This document shows, one piece after another, positions 51,295-60,867 of a DNA stretch of 64,000 nt. Under the pieces are notes generated by a model that was not told the origin of the DNA, did no database searches, and saw nothing but the letters and a program-made list of their open reading frames with translations. The DNA lies in NCBI RefSeq assembly GCF_001612805.1, contig NZ_BDBD01000013.1:62001-126000 (forward strand), given 5' to 3'. The DNA is from Nocardia coubleae NBRC 108252 (GTDB taxonomy: Bacteria > Actinomycetota > Actinomycetes > Mycobacteriales > Mycobacteriaceae). The translations under genes and the position numbers were made by a program. Within the stretch, counting starts at the first letter, position 1. The number at the start of each line of letters is the position of its first letter.

Positions 51295-52563
51295 ATGTCT
51301 GCCCCCATTCTCGACCGCCCGATTTCGCGGGTGGTCACCGGTCGTCCCCGAGTTTCGCGTCCCGTCGTCGCCCCTGAACTGCGGCGCAGCGACAACCCTG
51401 CCGCCGCCGTGCTGCGCGCGGCTGTCGGCGGCCCGATTTCCCGCGACAATGCCGCCCGGGCAACGGGTTTGAGCATCGCGACGGTGAACCGCCAAGTGGC
51501 CGCGCTGCTTTCGGCCGGCCTGCTGCGTGAACGCGCCGACCTCACCGCCGCCGGTGCGGTCGGGCGGCCACGGGTGCCCTTCGAGATCGACCACGACGCC
51601 TACCTCACCATCGGCATCCACATCGGCGCCGCGGCGACGAAAATCGTGGCCGCCGACCTGCGCGGCCGCATCCTCGGTGGGCTTGCCATCGCGACACCGC
51701 AGACCGGGCAGGACTTCGCCGTCACCACGGTCGCCCGCAGCGCCAAGGCGTTCCTGCAGCGCTGGCACCGGCGCACCCCGCTGTGGGCAGGCGTCGCCAT
51801 CGGCGGCCGGGTCGACACGCACACCGGTCTCGTCGACCATCCAAAACTGGCGTGGCAGGGCGCACCGCTCGGCCAGGTCCTCGGTGACGTGCTCGAGCTG
51901 CCGGTTTCCGTCGCACCCCACGTTGAAGCGATGGCTGCCTCGGAACTGCTGCTGCCGACCTTCGACGCGCGCGGTCCGGAACAGCCCGCCGACCAGCCCG
52001 GCAGCAGCCTGTACTTCTACGTCCGCGAGACGGCGGGCATCGCCGTCACCCTCGACGGGCGGGTGCACACCCCGAGCAACGGCCCGGGTTCCATCGCGCA
52101 CCTGCCCACCGGTTCGGACGTGCAGTGCACCTGCGGCAGGCGTGGCTGCTTGGAAGTGACCGTCGGCGATCGGGCGCTGCAGGCGCGTGCGGTCGGGCGC
52201 GGAATCATCCCGGCGCACAACGGAACCGCGGGCACGACCATCGCCGACCTGTACCGGGCCGCCGAGTCCGGTTCCGAGGGCGCCCGCGAGCTGCTCGCCG
52301 AACGCGCGACCATGCTCGGCCAGACCGTCGCCCTGGTCCGCGACATGCTCAACCCGGACCGGGTGGTCCTTGGCGGACAGGCCTTCACCGGCTACCGCCC
52401 GGCCCTCGGCCACGTGGCCCGCGCGTTCACCCAGAGCACCCAGTTGCCCCCGACCGACATCCGCGTCAGCGGATTCGGCGGCAAGGTCCAGGAATTCGCC
52501 GCCGTCGTCACCTCGCTCAGCGCGTTGTACGCCGACCCGCTGGCCGCCCTGCGCCGGGTGTAG
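51295..52563 (+). CDS. ROK-family transcriptional regulator, possibly CysR-like
   Basis: 422 residues. The winged HTH (about 35-85) is NPAAAVLRAAVGGPISRDNAARATGLSIATVNRQVAALLSAGLL. The ROK sugar-kinase-like domain follows (YLTIGIHIGAAATKIVAADLRGR, GVAIGGRVD) and the zinc motif is VQCTCGRRGCLE. ROK regulators usually sense sugars; in Corynebacterium CysR is a ROK protein controlling assimilatory sulfur genes. The polycysteine leader upstream favours a sulfur role here, but no sulfur genes are in the window to confirm it. Related to mycobacterial Rv0485-type proteins. Its stop abuts the convergent DUF2207 stop. Confidence 0.86.
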   Translation: MSAPILDRPISRVVTGRPRVSRPVVAPELRRSDNPAAAVLRAAVGGPISRDNAARATGLSIATVNRQVAALLSAGLLRERADLTAAGAVGRPRVPFEIDHDAYLTIGIHIGAAATKIVAADLRGRILGGLAIATPQTGQDFAVTTVARSAKAFLQRWHRRTPLWAGVAIGGRVDTHTGLVDHPKLAWQGAPLGQVLGDVLELPVSVAPHVEAMAASELLLPTFDARGPEQPADQPGSSLYFYVRETAGIAVTLDGRVHTPSNGPGSIAHLPTGSDVQCTCGRRGCLEVTVGDRALQARAVGRGIIPAHNGTAGTTIADLYRAAESGSEGARELLAERATMLGQTVALVRDMLNPDRVVLGGQAFTGYRPALGHVARAFTQSTQLPPTDIRVSGFGGKVQEFAAVVTSLSALYADPLAALRRV

Positions 52564-54177
52564 CTACTTGCACGCGCCTTCCAAAGCGGTGATGAAGAAC
52601 GGGAACTGGGAGGCGAAGCGGTGCAGGTTGCGGTCGCGGTCGTAGCCGGCGAACCAGTACAGGCCGGGCTGGGAATCGGCGGACGGGTCCATATCGCGGA
52701 AGGTGCGGATCCAGTTGTCGGCGCGACCGCTGATCACCGTGTAGGGCAGGGCTCGGGAGAAGATCGTCTCCTGATCGATCGGTGGGATGCGGTCGCGTGA
52801 CACCGAGTCGAGTCCGCGTCCCATCGCCTTGATCCGGCCGACCACGGTGTCACCCAGCGTGGTTCGGGTCGGCAGGTAGTTCGGCAGCACGACCGCGGCC
52901 ACCCCGGCCAGCAGGATCGCCACGCCGACCAGGGCGTGCCCGGCGGTCAACGCCAGGGCGACGGTGGTCGCGGCGCCGACGGCGATCAGCGCGGCGCCGA
53001 TCCAGCGGGGCAGCAGCCGCTGCTTCGGATCGGCCAGCGCGCCGGTCGACACCGCGTCGCGGCGCATGGCCTCGCGGATCGGGTCCAGTTGCAGGCGGCC
53101 GGGCGCGCGCAGCTCACGCACGGCGACGGTGTCGGTGCCCTCGGGCAGCAACATGTCGTAGACGACCCGCTCGTACTCGCGCAGCTGGTCGTCGGGGGCG
53201 TTGACGCGGCTGATCCGCCAGTCGTCCTCGCCGCGCGCGTTCACCGGGGCGATCCACAGGTAGCGGCGCACCGCCAGATCGACGACGGTGGCGGCGATGT
53301 CGACCGGGTCGACGTGCTCGTCGAGCAGCAGACCGGCCTCGCCGGGCAGGACACCGTCGGGGGAGGTGAATTCCATCCGGTCACCGGTGGTGACGAGCGG
53401 GTCGAACGTGTCGCTGGTGGCGCGGGCCGTCGCACCGCGCTTGCGGGCGGTGAGCACGTAGGCGATCATCCCGGCCAGTGCCAGCAGCAGGGCGCCGAAG
53501 GCGGCGAGCACCGGGGTGGTGAAGGCGAAGAAGTTGTTCGAATCGCCGTCGCGCACATCGGCATTGGCGGGCACCGTGCCGGGGGGCATCTGCAGGGTGA
53601 GGTCGATCGCGTCGCCCTTGCGCAGGTCGGTCTGGCTCAGGTACAGCACACCGTCGGGTTCGACGTGCACCTCGGCGCACGGGCGCGCACTGCCCGCGGG
53701 GCCCAATTTGCAGTCGACGATGCCCATTTGGAAGCTCGGGCTGATCACCGACACATCGAGGGAGGCGATGTCAGCGTTGAGCACGCCGAGCCAGTGGAAC
53801 ATCTGCGTGCCCGGCGCGTCGGCGACGGTGTTGTGCACCGTATACGTGAACTTGGATTCACCGGGCTTGGCCTCGACGACGAACTGATCGTCGACGGTGG
53901 TCGCGGTGCCCGCCCCGGTCGCGGACACATCGGTGACCTTGAACACCCGCTCCACACCGTCGCCCAGGCCGAGTCGCAACGGCAGCGACATCGTGAAGTT
54001 CCCGTCGGCGGGCACCGCGACGGTTTCGACGACCTGCAGCACGCCTGTCTCGGTCAAGGTGAGATCGGCGGTGATCGACACCCCCGCGGGCTGCGTGTGG
54101 GCTACCGGAGCGGCCGCGAGCAGGCCCGCCGAAGCGAGCAGCAGCGCGCCCGCGGCGCCCCCCCGAAAAGTCAGCAT
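52564..54177 (-). CDS. DUF2207 domain membrane protein
   Basis: 537 residues. Signal sequence MLTFRGGAAGALLLASAGLLAAAPVAH; an outside DUF2207 beta domain (about 30-215: ITADLTLTETGVLQVVETVAVPADG) with a Cys pair (VDCKLGPAGSARPC); a membrane helix at about 225-245; a cytoplasmic wing (EFTSPDGVLPGEAGLLLDEHVDPVDIAATVVDLAVRRYL, typical of the family); two further helices (about 385-430); and a C-terminal conserved segment ending LYWFAGYDRDRNL. Widely distributed, of unknown function, sometimes called YciQ-like. Divergent from the zinc metallopeptidase gene. Confidence 0.88.
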   Translation of the reverse strand: MLTFRGGAAGALLLASAGLLAAAPVAHTQPAGVSITADLTLTETGVLQVVETVAVPADGNFTMSLPLRLGLGDGVERVFKVTDVSATGAGTATTVDDQFVVEAKPGESKFTYTVHNTVADAPGTQMFHWLGVLNADIASLDVSVISPSFQMGIVDCKLGPAGSARPCAEVHVEPDGVLYLSQTDLRKGDAIDLTLQMPPGTVPANADVRDGDSNNFFAFTTPVLAAFGALLLALAGMIAYVLTARKRGATARATSDTFDPLVTTGDRMEFTSPDGVLPGEAGLLLDEHVDPVDIAATVVDLAVRRYLWIAPVNARGEDDWRISRVNAPDDQLREYERVVYDMLLPEGTDTVAVRELRAPGRLQLDPIREAMRRDAVSTGALADPKQRLLPRWIGAALIAVGAATTVALALTAGHALVGVAILLAGVAAVVLPNYLPTRTTLGDTVVGRIKAMGRGLDSVSRDRIPPIDQETIFSRALPYTVISGRADNWIRTFRDMDPSADSQPGLYWFAGYDRDRNLHRFASQFPFFITALEGACK

Positions 54178-54254
54178 GGCTGCCTACTCTAGACAGCTTG
54201 CTATCCTGCGTCAGCGGCTGTCGGCGACGAACTAGACGAGGGGGTACGGGGGAC

Positions 54255-55355
54255 GTGAACCAACCACCGTACGGCTACGGCCCATACGGGCCCGGTGGAC
54301 GACCGGTTCCGCCACCCCCCGGCTATGGTCGTGCCCCGGGTTATCGCCCGCAACAGGGCTACGGTCTGCCCGGATACCCACCGCCGCAAGGGTATCCACA
54401 GCAGCGTCCGGCCTACGGACCGCCACCGGGCTACCGTCCGCCGCCGATGCCCTACGGTCCGCCGGGCAGGCCCACCCCGCCACCACGCAAGCGACGCGGC
54501 GGGTTCACCTCGCTGATGTTGGTGGTGATTTTCCTCGTCGTCGGTGGTCTGGTGAAGTTCGCCGTGAACAGGGGCGTCGATATCGGCATCGACGCGTTCG
54601 GCCCGAGACCGACCACTACCTACACGCCGCAACCGGGGAGCGCGCCCGCCAAGACCGGTGACAACCCGCTGGTCACCGATGCCGACGGCTCGCTGGTGCC
54701 CGCCTCCTGCGACTACGCGCCGTGGGGCGCCCAGGTCGACAAGGCCCGCAAGTTCTTCGAATCCGCCGCGGGCTGCCTGGAAGCGGCGTGGAAGCCGCTG
54801 ATGGCCGCCAACGGGCTGCCCTTCGAGTCGCCGACGCTGAGCATCACCGCCACCACCGACGGCATCACCACCCCGTGCACCGGCTCCACCAGCAACTTCG
54901 CCGCCTTCTACTGCGCGGCGAACAAGACCATCTACATGCCGATCAGCCAGTTGCAGACCGATCAGTTCCGTGACAACTGGGTGGTGTATCTGTCGGTGTT
55001 CGCGCACGAATACGGGCACCACATCCAGGCGCAGTCCGGAATCCTGCGCAAGGCCAACAGCGAACGGGTCGACGCCGGGGCGCGCTCGACCAAGGGACTC
55101 GAGCTGTCGCGCCGAGTCGAGTTGCAGGCCAACTGTTTCGACGCCATGTTCATCGCCGCGTCCAAGGGCGGCGGTTCGCTGTCGTCGGACCAGGTCACCC
55201 TCGCCACCCGCGATTCCTACGGGCGCGGCGACCGGCCGGGTGACATGCGCGACCACGGCACCGCCGACAACGGCGGCAAGTGGTTCGAGGCCGGGCTGGA
55301 AAACTTGACGCCGCAGTGCAATACCTTCATCGCGGCGGCCGGCGACGTGAGCTGA
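54255..55355 (+). CDS. YpfJ-type neutral zinc metallopeptidase, membrane anchored
   Basis: 366 residues from GTG 54255 (VNQPPYGYG) with GGGGGAC upstream. Residues 1-95 are a Pro/Gly/Tyr-rich cytoplasmic tail. One membrane helix follows (FTSLMLVVIFLVVGGLVKFAV, about 98-118) and an outside peptidase domain. The zinc motif is HEYGHHIQAQ with catalytic Glu; the third ligand region is RRVELQANCFDAMF. Two Cys (ASCDYA, AGCLEA) near the domain start and PCTGSTSNFAAFYC likely form disulfides. Substrate unknown. Stop adjoins the convergent gene at 55357. Confidence 0.9.
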   Translation: MNQPPYGYGPYGPGGRPVPPPPGYGRAPGYRPQQGYGLPGYPPPQGYPQQRPAYGPPPGYRPPPMPYGPPGRPTPPPRKRRGGFTSLMLVVIFLVVGGLVKFAVNRGVDIGIDAFGPRPTTTYTPQPGSAPAKTGDNPLVTDADGSLVPASCDYAPWGAQVDKARKFFESAAGCLEAAWKPLMAANGLPFESPTLSITATTDGITTPCTGSTSNFAAFYCAANKTIYMPISQLQTDQFRDNWVVYLSVFAHEYGHHIQAQSGILRKANSERVDAGARSTKGLELSRRVELQANCFDAMFIAASKGGGSLSSDQVTLATRDSYGRGDRPGDMRDHGTADNGGKWFEAGLENLTPQCNTFIAAAGDVS

Positions 55356-55356
55356 G

Positions 55357-56184
55357 TCAGCCGCGAGCGTCCTTGGCCAGCGCGCGCAGGCCGCGTTTGC
55401 CCGGGGCGGGCAGGTCGTCGCCGGTGTCGGCGAGCCATTCGGCGGTGACCAGCCAGCGGCGCTGGGCGTGCGCGTCGGCCACATCGAAGAACACCCGGCG
55501 GCCACGATCGTCACGCAGGTCGCGCGACAGTGCCACCCAGCTCGGGGCGCGGCCCTTGTCAGCGGTGTGCTCGGCGACGAAACCCGCGACCATCTTCCCG
55601 ATCATGTTCACCGGCTTCTGCGACACCCGGTTGCCGTATTTCGTTGTGTGCCAACGACGGGCGGGGCACAGCGAGCCCGGGTTCGCGTTGGAGGCGATCC
55701 AGCCCGCGCGCTGGGCGCGTTCGATGAGCCACAGGTGTTTCACGGCGGTCGGCGCGATCTCACCGACCCGGTCGGCGATGAGTTCGGTGATCTGCGGGTC
55801 GGCGAGGATGTCGCGGCGGGTGGGGCCGATGCCGTGCTCGGTCCAATGTGCGGCCGCGAGCCTGGCCAGGATGCGGCCGAACTCGTCGATGCTGCGCTGT
55901 GCCCGCCTGCCGAGCCGTTCGATCCGTTCGGCCTCACGGCGCATCTCGTTCTGCGCGGTGAGGGTGCGGATCGCGGCCATCGTCGGCACCTGCCCGCGCT
56001 CGAGCAGCTGCAGGATGGCGGCCGCGGTGGCCGGGTCGGCGGCCGCCGCGACGGGTAAGGAGTCGCGTTTGATGTCGAAGTCCTGCGGGCTGATCGCCCG
56101 GCTCAGCAGTCCGACCGCGGCGTGGTCGCCCGCGAACTCGGTGTGGGCCAGCCAGGCGGCTGCGATGTCATCACACGACAGCAC
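55357..56184 (-). CDS. hypothetical helical protein
   Basis: 275 residues from GTG 56184 (VLSCDDIAAAWL), preferred because GGAGGA lies about 10 nt upstream; GTG/TTG starts 30 codons further up would add a Pro-rich tail. The protein is helical, with ATAAAILQLLERGQVPTMAAIRTLTAQNEMRREAERIERLGRRAQRSIDEFGRIL in the middle and a C-terminal segment rich in Arg/Trp (RRWLVTAEWLADTGDD). The run RRDILADPQITELIADRVGEIAPTAVKHLWLIERAQRAGWI looks like a winged helix. A DNA-binding role is possible but I do not recognise a family. Confidence 0.7.
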   Translation of the reverse strand: MLSCDDIAAAWLAHTEFAGDHAAVGLLSRAISPQDFDIKRDSLPVAAAADPATAAAILQLLERGQVPTMAAIRTLTAQNEMRREAERIERLGRRAQRSIDEFGRILARLAAAHWTEHGIGPTRRDILADPQITELIADRVGEIAPTAVKHLWLIERAQRAGWIASNANPGSLCPARRWHTTKYGNRVSQKPVNMIGKMVAGFVAEHTADKGRAPSWVALSRDLRDDRGRRVFFDVADAHAQRRWLVTAEWLADTGDDLPAPGKRGLRALAKDARG

Positions 56185-56630
56185 GATGAAACGTTCCTCC
56201 GGTCGATGCGGTGGGGGAGCGATCGGTGCGCGAAGGTTGTGCCCCGGTCGGGATGAGGGACCGGCCGGGGTCACCAACCTGATGAAGGTTTGGCCACCGA
56301 AGTTGCCGATAACTACGGTAGCCAGCCGCTTGCGCCACTGTCACGACGGTTCACGTTTTCGTTACATCTGGAAATGGGTCGATATTCGGGGACCGGGTAC
56401 GGAATTACGTGACAACCAGGATCGACGAACTCGTCCTGTCCCGATTCGCCGAATCGGGAACCCTCGATAACCGGTGAGTTGCACCCACCGGGCCCGCTAT
56501 GCGGCCTCGAGTTGAACCTTTAACCACTATGTGATCTACAACACATGTAACTTGCTGTACCGCTATGCCTTTCGGCTCCACCTCTGCGGCGCCAGCCGGG
56601 ATGTCACACCGCACCGGTAGCCTTTGGGCC
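56185..56630. other. intergenic region upstream of dnaX
   Basis: 446 nt without a convincing gene. It contains a perfect hairpin TCCCGATTC-gcc-GAATCGGGA (56439-56459). Further on is an A+T-richer stretch, with ATGTG...CACAT arms around 56525-56550, that may hold the dnaX promoter. The first part includes the leader of the divergent helical protein gene. Confidence 0.5.
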
Positions 56631-59423
56631 GTGGCTCTGTACCGGAAATATCGACCGGCGACATTCGCTGAGGTAGTGGGTCAGGAGCACGTCACCGACC
56701 CGCTGAGTACAGCGCTGGACACCGGCCGCATCAGCCATGCGTACCTGTTCTCCGGGCCGCGTGGCTGCGGCAAGACGTCCTCGGCGCGCATCCTCGCCCG
56801 CTCGCTCAACTGTGTGGAGGGACCGACCTCCCGGCCGTGTGGCACTTGCGCGTCGTGCGTGGCGCTCGGGCCGGGCGGGTCCGGCAACCTCGACGTCATC
56901 GAGCTCGACGCGGCCAGTCACGGTGGTGTCGACGACACCCGTGAGCTGCGCGACCGTGCCTTCTACGCGCCCGCCGAGTCGCGCTATCGCGTGTTCATCG
57001 TCGACGAGGCGCACATGGTCACCACGGCCGGTTTCAACGCGCTGCTCAAGATCGTCGAGGAACCACCCGCCCACCTGATCTTCATCTTCGCCACCACCGA
57101 ACCCGACAAGGTGCTGCCGACCATCCGGTCGCGCACCCACCACTACCCGTTCCGGTTGCTGCCGCCCGCGACCATGCGCGGACTGCTCGGCAAGATCTGC
57201 GAGCAGGAGCACGTGCCGGTTGAGGAGGCGGTGTACCCGCTGGTCATCCGGGCCGGTGGGGGTTCACCGCGCGACAGCCTGAGCGTGCTCGACCAGCTGC
57301 TCGCCGGTGCCGGGCCCGAGGGTGTCACCTATCCGCGGGCGGTTTCGCTGCTCGGCGTCACCGATGTGGCGCTGATCGACCACGCCGTCGACGCACTCGC
57401 CGCCGACGACGGCGCCGCCCTGTTCGGCACGATCGACCAGGTGATGGAGGCCGGGCACGATCCGCGCCGATTCGCCGTCGACCTGCTCGAACGCCTGCGC
57501 GACCTGATCCTGCTCCGCGCGGTCCCCGATGCCGCCGAGCGCGGCCTCGTCGCGGGCCCCGGCGACGTGCTCGAGCGCATGCGCGACCAGGCCGCCCGCA
57601 TCGGCCCCGCCACCCTCACCCGCTACGCCGAACTCCTCCACGAGGGCCTCGGCGAAATGCGCGGCGCCACCGCCCCCCGCCTCCTGCTCGAGGTCATCTG
57701 CGCCCGCATGCTCCTCCCGTCGGTCTCCGACACCGAATCCGCCACCCTCCAACGCCTCGAACGCCTGGAACGCGGATTCGCCACCGGCGCAATCCCTTCC
57801 GCTCGCCCTGCCGGTGACGCCCCCGCTCGCCCTCCGGCCGACGCACCCGGCCCGGCCTCGTCGAGTGCGCAAGGTTCGAGTGCCGAAGGCCGCCGCCGAG
57901 GTGCGGAAATCCTCGCCGCCGCCATGGCGGAAAAGGAAGCCGCAGCACGGAAGTCGGGTGTCTCGGGGGCGGAGGACACCACCGCCGAAACGCCTGGTGC
58001 TTCGGGTGCCGCGGAAGCTCGCGCGCACACGTCCGACGGTCCCGCCGCCGACCGCGGGCCGCACCCGTACGCCCCGGTCGCCGACCGCGACGCCGCCGAC
58101 AACGGTCGCGTCCCGCCCTCGCCCGCTCCGTCCGCCGAGCCGATCGGCCGACCGTCGACCGCACACTCGGCCGCCGCACCGCCGGCCGCCACGCAGTCGT
58201 CGGTCACCGACTCGACCACCACGCCGTCAGTGGCGGCTCACTCTGCCGCGCCGCCGTCGAGTGCCCCCGACGCAGTTACGCCAGCGTCGCGTGGGGACGA
58301 ACACGGTCCGGCTACGCAGTCGCAGCCGCCCAGCTCCGCAGCGCCGGTCTCCGACGCACAGGATGTCGTCCCGAACCCGCCGACCTCGACGGAATCCGAT
58401 TCCGCTACCGGATCAGTCGGGTCTGCACCGGCGCCGGACACCCGCCGCGACGGGCCGGAAGTTCCCTCGCCACAGGGTGATTCGCGCGGTCGGATGGGCC
58501 ATGAGCCAGGAGAAGCCTCTCCACGGGTCGATAGCCAGTCGGGACCGGCGTACGTCGGTGGTGCGCCGCAGGGTGATCACGCTCGGCGGGCCGATAGCCC
58601 GTCCGGGCCCGCGCATGTCGGTGGTGCGACGGAGGGCGATTCGCATGCTGGTGCGGGAGCTGAGCCGGTGGCGGAGGCTCGACGAGCCGACGCACCCTCC
58701 ACGTCCGTACCGGCAGGTGCTGCGTCGGGCGCGACGGACCGGCCCGGGTCCCCACAGGGGCAGGCGCCGTCGGAAGACCTGCTCGGCCTCGTCGACGCGG
58801 CGTGGGCCGACATCAAGACCAAGGTGCGGGAGTTCGGGCTCACGTTGCATGCGTTGATGTCGGGGGCCGCGGTGTCCCGGGTGGAGGGGCAGACGGTCGT
58901 TTTCGCGCATCAGAGCGCTCCGTTGGCGCAGCGGTTGTCCGATCCGCGCAATATCGAGTCGGTGCGGGCGGCCGTGCGGGCGGTGCTCGGGCGGGAACTG
59001 GATGTGCGCTGGGAGACCGGTGCCCCCGCGGCACGCCCGGCGCCGCAGGCCAAGAACACGGCGGGTCCAGCGGAGAGCAAGCCCGCCGCCCGGCCGCAGT
59101 TCTCGCGGCCGAGCCAGGCCAAGGGTGGGCGGGCGCGCACCGGCAAGCCCGACGACGACATTCCGCCGCCCGACTTCCCCGACTTACCCGACGACCCGGG
59201 TCCGCAGGACAGTTATGCCGTCGATCCGGCGCATTCCGGCGGCGAGTCGGCGGGCGCCCCACGCCCCGCGCCCGGCATTCCCGCCCCGCCGACCCCGGAG
59301 GAGGAGCAGGAGATGCTGGCCGCCGCCGCGGTTCCGGTGGCTCCGGGCGACCGGCAGGACCCGGACGAGGTCGCCCTGGCGTTGCTGCGCAGCGAGCTCG
59401 GCGCAAAGTCTCTCGACGGTTGA
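56631..59423 (+). CDS. dnaX: DNA polymerase III subunit gamma/tau
   Basis: 930 residues from GTG 56631 (VALYRKYRPATFAEVVGQ). AAA+ clamp-loader motor: Walker A GPRGCGKTS (42-50), zinc Cys at 61, 70, 73 and 76, Walker B YRVFIVDEAHM, sensor 1 FIFATTEPDK. The collar domain ends near residue 380. A very long Ala/Pro/Ser/Thr-rich linker follows (about 390-715) including two imperfect repeats around SGPAYVGGAPQGD and SGPAHVGGATEGD. The tau-like C-terminal domain (about 720-800: DLLGLVDAAWADIKTKVREFGLTLHALM) binds the polymerase and helicase. An acidic tail ends KSLDG. No frameshift heptamer for a shorter gamma form is evident. Confidence 0.94.
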   Translation: MALYRKYRPATFAEVVGQEHVTDPLSTALDTGRISHAYLFSGPRGCGKTSSARILARSLNCVEGPTSRPCGTCASCVALGPGGSGNLDVIELDAASHGGVDDTRELRDRAFYAPAESRYRVFIVDEAHMVTTAGFNALLKIVEEPPAHLIFIFATTEPDKVLPTIRSRTHHYPFRLLPPATMRGLLGKICEQEHVPVEEAVYPLVIRAGGGSPRDSLSVLDQLLAGAGPEGVTYPRAVSLLGVTDVALIDHAVDALAADDGAALFGTIDQVMEAGHDPRRFAVDLLERLRDLILLRAVPDAAERGLVAGPGDVLERMRDQAARIGPATLTRYAELLHEGLGEMRGATAPRLLLEVICARMLLPSVSDTESATLQRLERLERGFATGAIPSARPAGDAPARPPADAPGPASSSAQGSSAEGRRRGAEILAAAMAEKEAAARKSGVSGAEDTTAETPGASGAAEARAHTSDGPAADRGPHPYAPVADRDAADNGRVPPSPAPSAEPIGRPSTAHSAAAPPAATQSSVTDSTTTPSVAAHSAAPPSSAPDAVTPASRGDEHGPATQSQPPSSAAPVSDAQDVVPNPPTSTESDSATGSVGSAPAPDTRRDGPEVPSPQGDSRGRMGHEPGEASPRVDSQSGPAYVGGAPQGDHARRADSPSGPAHVGGATEGDSHAGAGAEPVAEARRADAPSTSVPAGAASGATDRPGSPQGQAPSEDLLGLVDAAWADIKTKVREFGLTLHALMSGAAVSRVEGQTVVFAHQSAPLAQRLSDPRNIESVRAAVRAVLGRELDVRWETGAPAARPAPQAKNTAGPAESKPAARPQFSRPSQAKGGRARTGKPDDDIPPPDFPDLPDDPGPQDSYAVDPAHSGGESAGAPRPAPGIPAPPTPEEEQEMLAAAAVPVAPGDRQDPDEVALALLRSELGAKSLDG

Positions 59424-59449
59424 CAGCCACCGTCCATACCGCGTTAAGT
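59420..59449 (+). promoter_or_regulatory. possible promoter for fadA-fadB
   Basis: TTGACA (59420-59425), an 18-nt spacer and TTAAGT (59444-59449), beginning at the dnaX stop. The gap to the fadA start is 189 nt, long enough for independent expression. An alternative -10-like TAGTAT lies at 59473. Confidence 0.4.
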
Positions 59450-59612
59450 TAACCGGAGTTCGCACACCACGGTAGTATGAACGGGTGGCCGGGAACTCCG
59501 GATGGGCATGGTTCTATGCTCCGCTGGTGCTTGCCGGATTTGTACGGCGTCGAAGACGATTGGTCGTGGCGTTCGTGCGGCCACCGCACCCCAAGGAAGG
59601 AAACACTCCGAT

Positions 59613-60827
59613 ATGACCACAGAGGCCTACATCTACGAGGCCATCCGCACTCCGCGCGGCCGCGGCAAGAAGAACGGCTCGCTGCACTCGGTCAAGCCGA
59701 TCGATCTGACTGTTGGTCTGATCCAGGAGCTGCGTGGCCGCTTCCCGAACCTCGACGAGGATCGGATCTCCGACATCATCCTCGGCGTGGTCACCCCCGT
59801 CGGTGACCAGGGCATGGACATCGCCCGCACCGCGGTCACCATCGCCGGCCTGCCCGACACCGTCGGTGGCTTCCAGCTGAACCGTTTCTGTGCCTCCGGC
59901 CTCGAGGCCGTGAACCTGGCCGCGCAGAAGGTGCGCTCGGGCTTCGACGAGCTCGTGATCGCCGGTGGCGTCGAGTCCATGTCGCGCGTGCCGATGGGCT
60001 CCGACGGCGGCGCCTGGGCCCTCGACCCGGCCACCAACTACGACGGCTACTTCGTGCCCCAGGGCATCTCGGCCGACCTGATCGCCACCATCGAGGGCTT
60101 CACCCGCGATGACGTCGACGCCTACGCCGTGCGCTCGCAGGACCTGGCGGCCAAGGCCACCACCGGCGGCTACTTCGCCAAGTCGATCGTCCCGGTCAAG
60201 GACATCAACGGCCTGGTCGTGCTCGACAACGACGAGCACATGCGCCCCGGCACCACCGCCGAGGACCTGGCCAAGCTGAACCCGGCCTTCGCGGGCATCG
60301 GCGAGATGGGTGGCTTCGACGCGGTCGCGCTGCAGAAGTTCACCTACGTGGAGAAGATCAACCACGTCCACCACGGTGGCAACAGCTCGGGCATCGTCGA
60401 CGGCGCCGCCCTGCTGCTGATCGGTTCCGAGGATGCGGGCAAGAACTCGGGGATGACCCCGCGCGCCCGCGTCGTCGCCACCGCCACCTCCGGTGCCGAC
60501 TCCACCATCATGCTGACCGGCCCCACCCCGGCCGCCAAGAAGGCGCTGGCGCTGGCCGGTCTGACGATCGAGGACATGGACCTCGTCGAGATCAACGAGG
60601 CCTTCGCCTCCGTCGTGCTGAAGTTCCAGAAGGACCTGAACGTCCCGGACGAGAAGCTGAACGTCAACGGTGGCGCGATCGCGATGGGTCACCCCCTCGG
60701 TGCCACCGGCGCGATGATCACCGGCACCGTGCTCGACGAGCTGGAGCGCCGCAACGCTCGCTACGGCCTGATCACGCTGTGCATCGGTGGCGGCATGGGC
60801 GTTGCCACCATCATCGAGCGGGTCTGA
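59613..60827 (+). CDS. fadA: acetyl-CoA acyltransferase (thiolase)
   Basis: 404-residue thiolase catalysing the last step of beta-oxidation (3-ketoacyl-CoA plus CoA to acetyl-CoA and shortened acyl-CoA). Nucleophilic Cys93 is in [12 protein letters not shown]; other conserved parts are [25 protein letters not shown] (catalytic His) and CIGGGMG (second Cys). Ribosome binding site GGAAGG. The following fadB starts 41 nt later, so they form the alpha2beta2-type trifunctional operon. Codon use is extremely C/G-ending, in keeping with strong expression. Confidence 0.95.
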   Translation: MTTEAYIYEAIRTPRGRGKKNGSLHSVKPIDLTVGLIQELRGRFPNLDEDRISDIILGVVTPVGDQGMDIARTAVTIAGLPDTVGGFQLNRFCASGLEAVNLAAQKVRSGFDELVIAGGVESMSRVPMGSDGGAWALDPATNYDGYFVPQGISADLIATIEGFTRDDVDAYAVRSQDLAAKATTGGYFAKSIVPVKDINGLVVLDNDEHMRPGTTAEDLAKLNPAFAGIGEMGGFDAVALQKFTYVEKINHVHHGGNSSGIVDGAALLLIGSEDAGKNSGMTPRARVVATATSGADSTIMLTGPTPAAKKALALAGLTIEDMDLVEINEAFASVVLKFQKDLNVPDEKLNVNGGAIAMGHPLGATGAMITGTVLDELERRNARYGLITLCIGGGMGVATIIERV

Positions 60828-60867
60828 CCTTCCAACCGGAACTTCTCATAGGAGAGAACGAAAAACT

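Noticed and set aside
57529..58857. Alternative-frame product of dnaX by programmed frameshift
   Set aside because: No slippery A-rich heptamer or following hairpin; the +1 frame is open only because of the Pro/Ala-rich linker.
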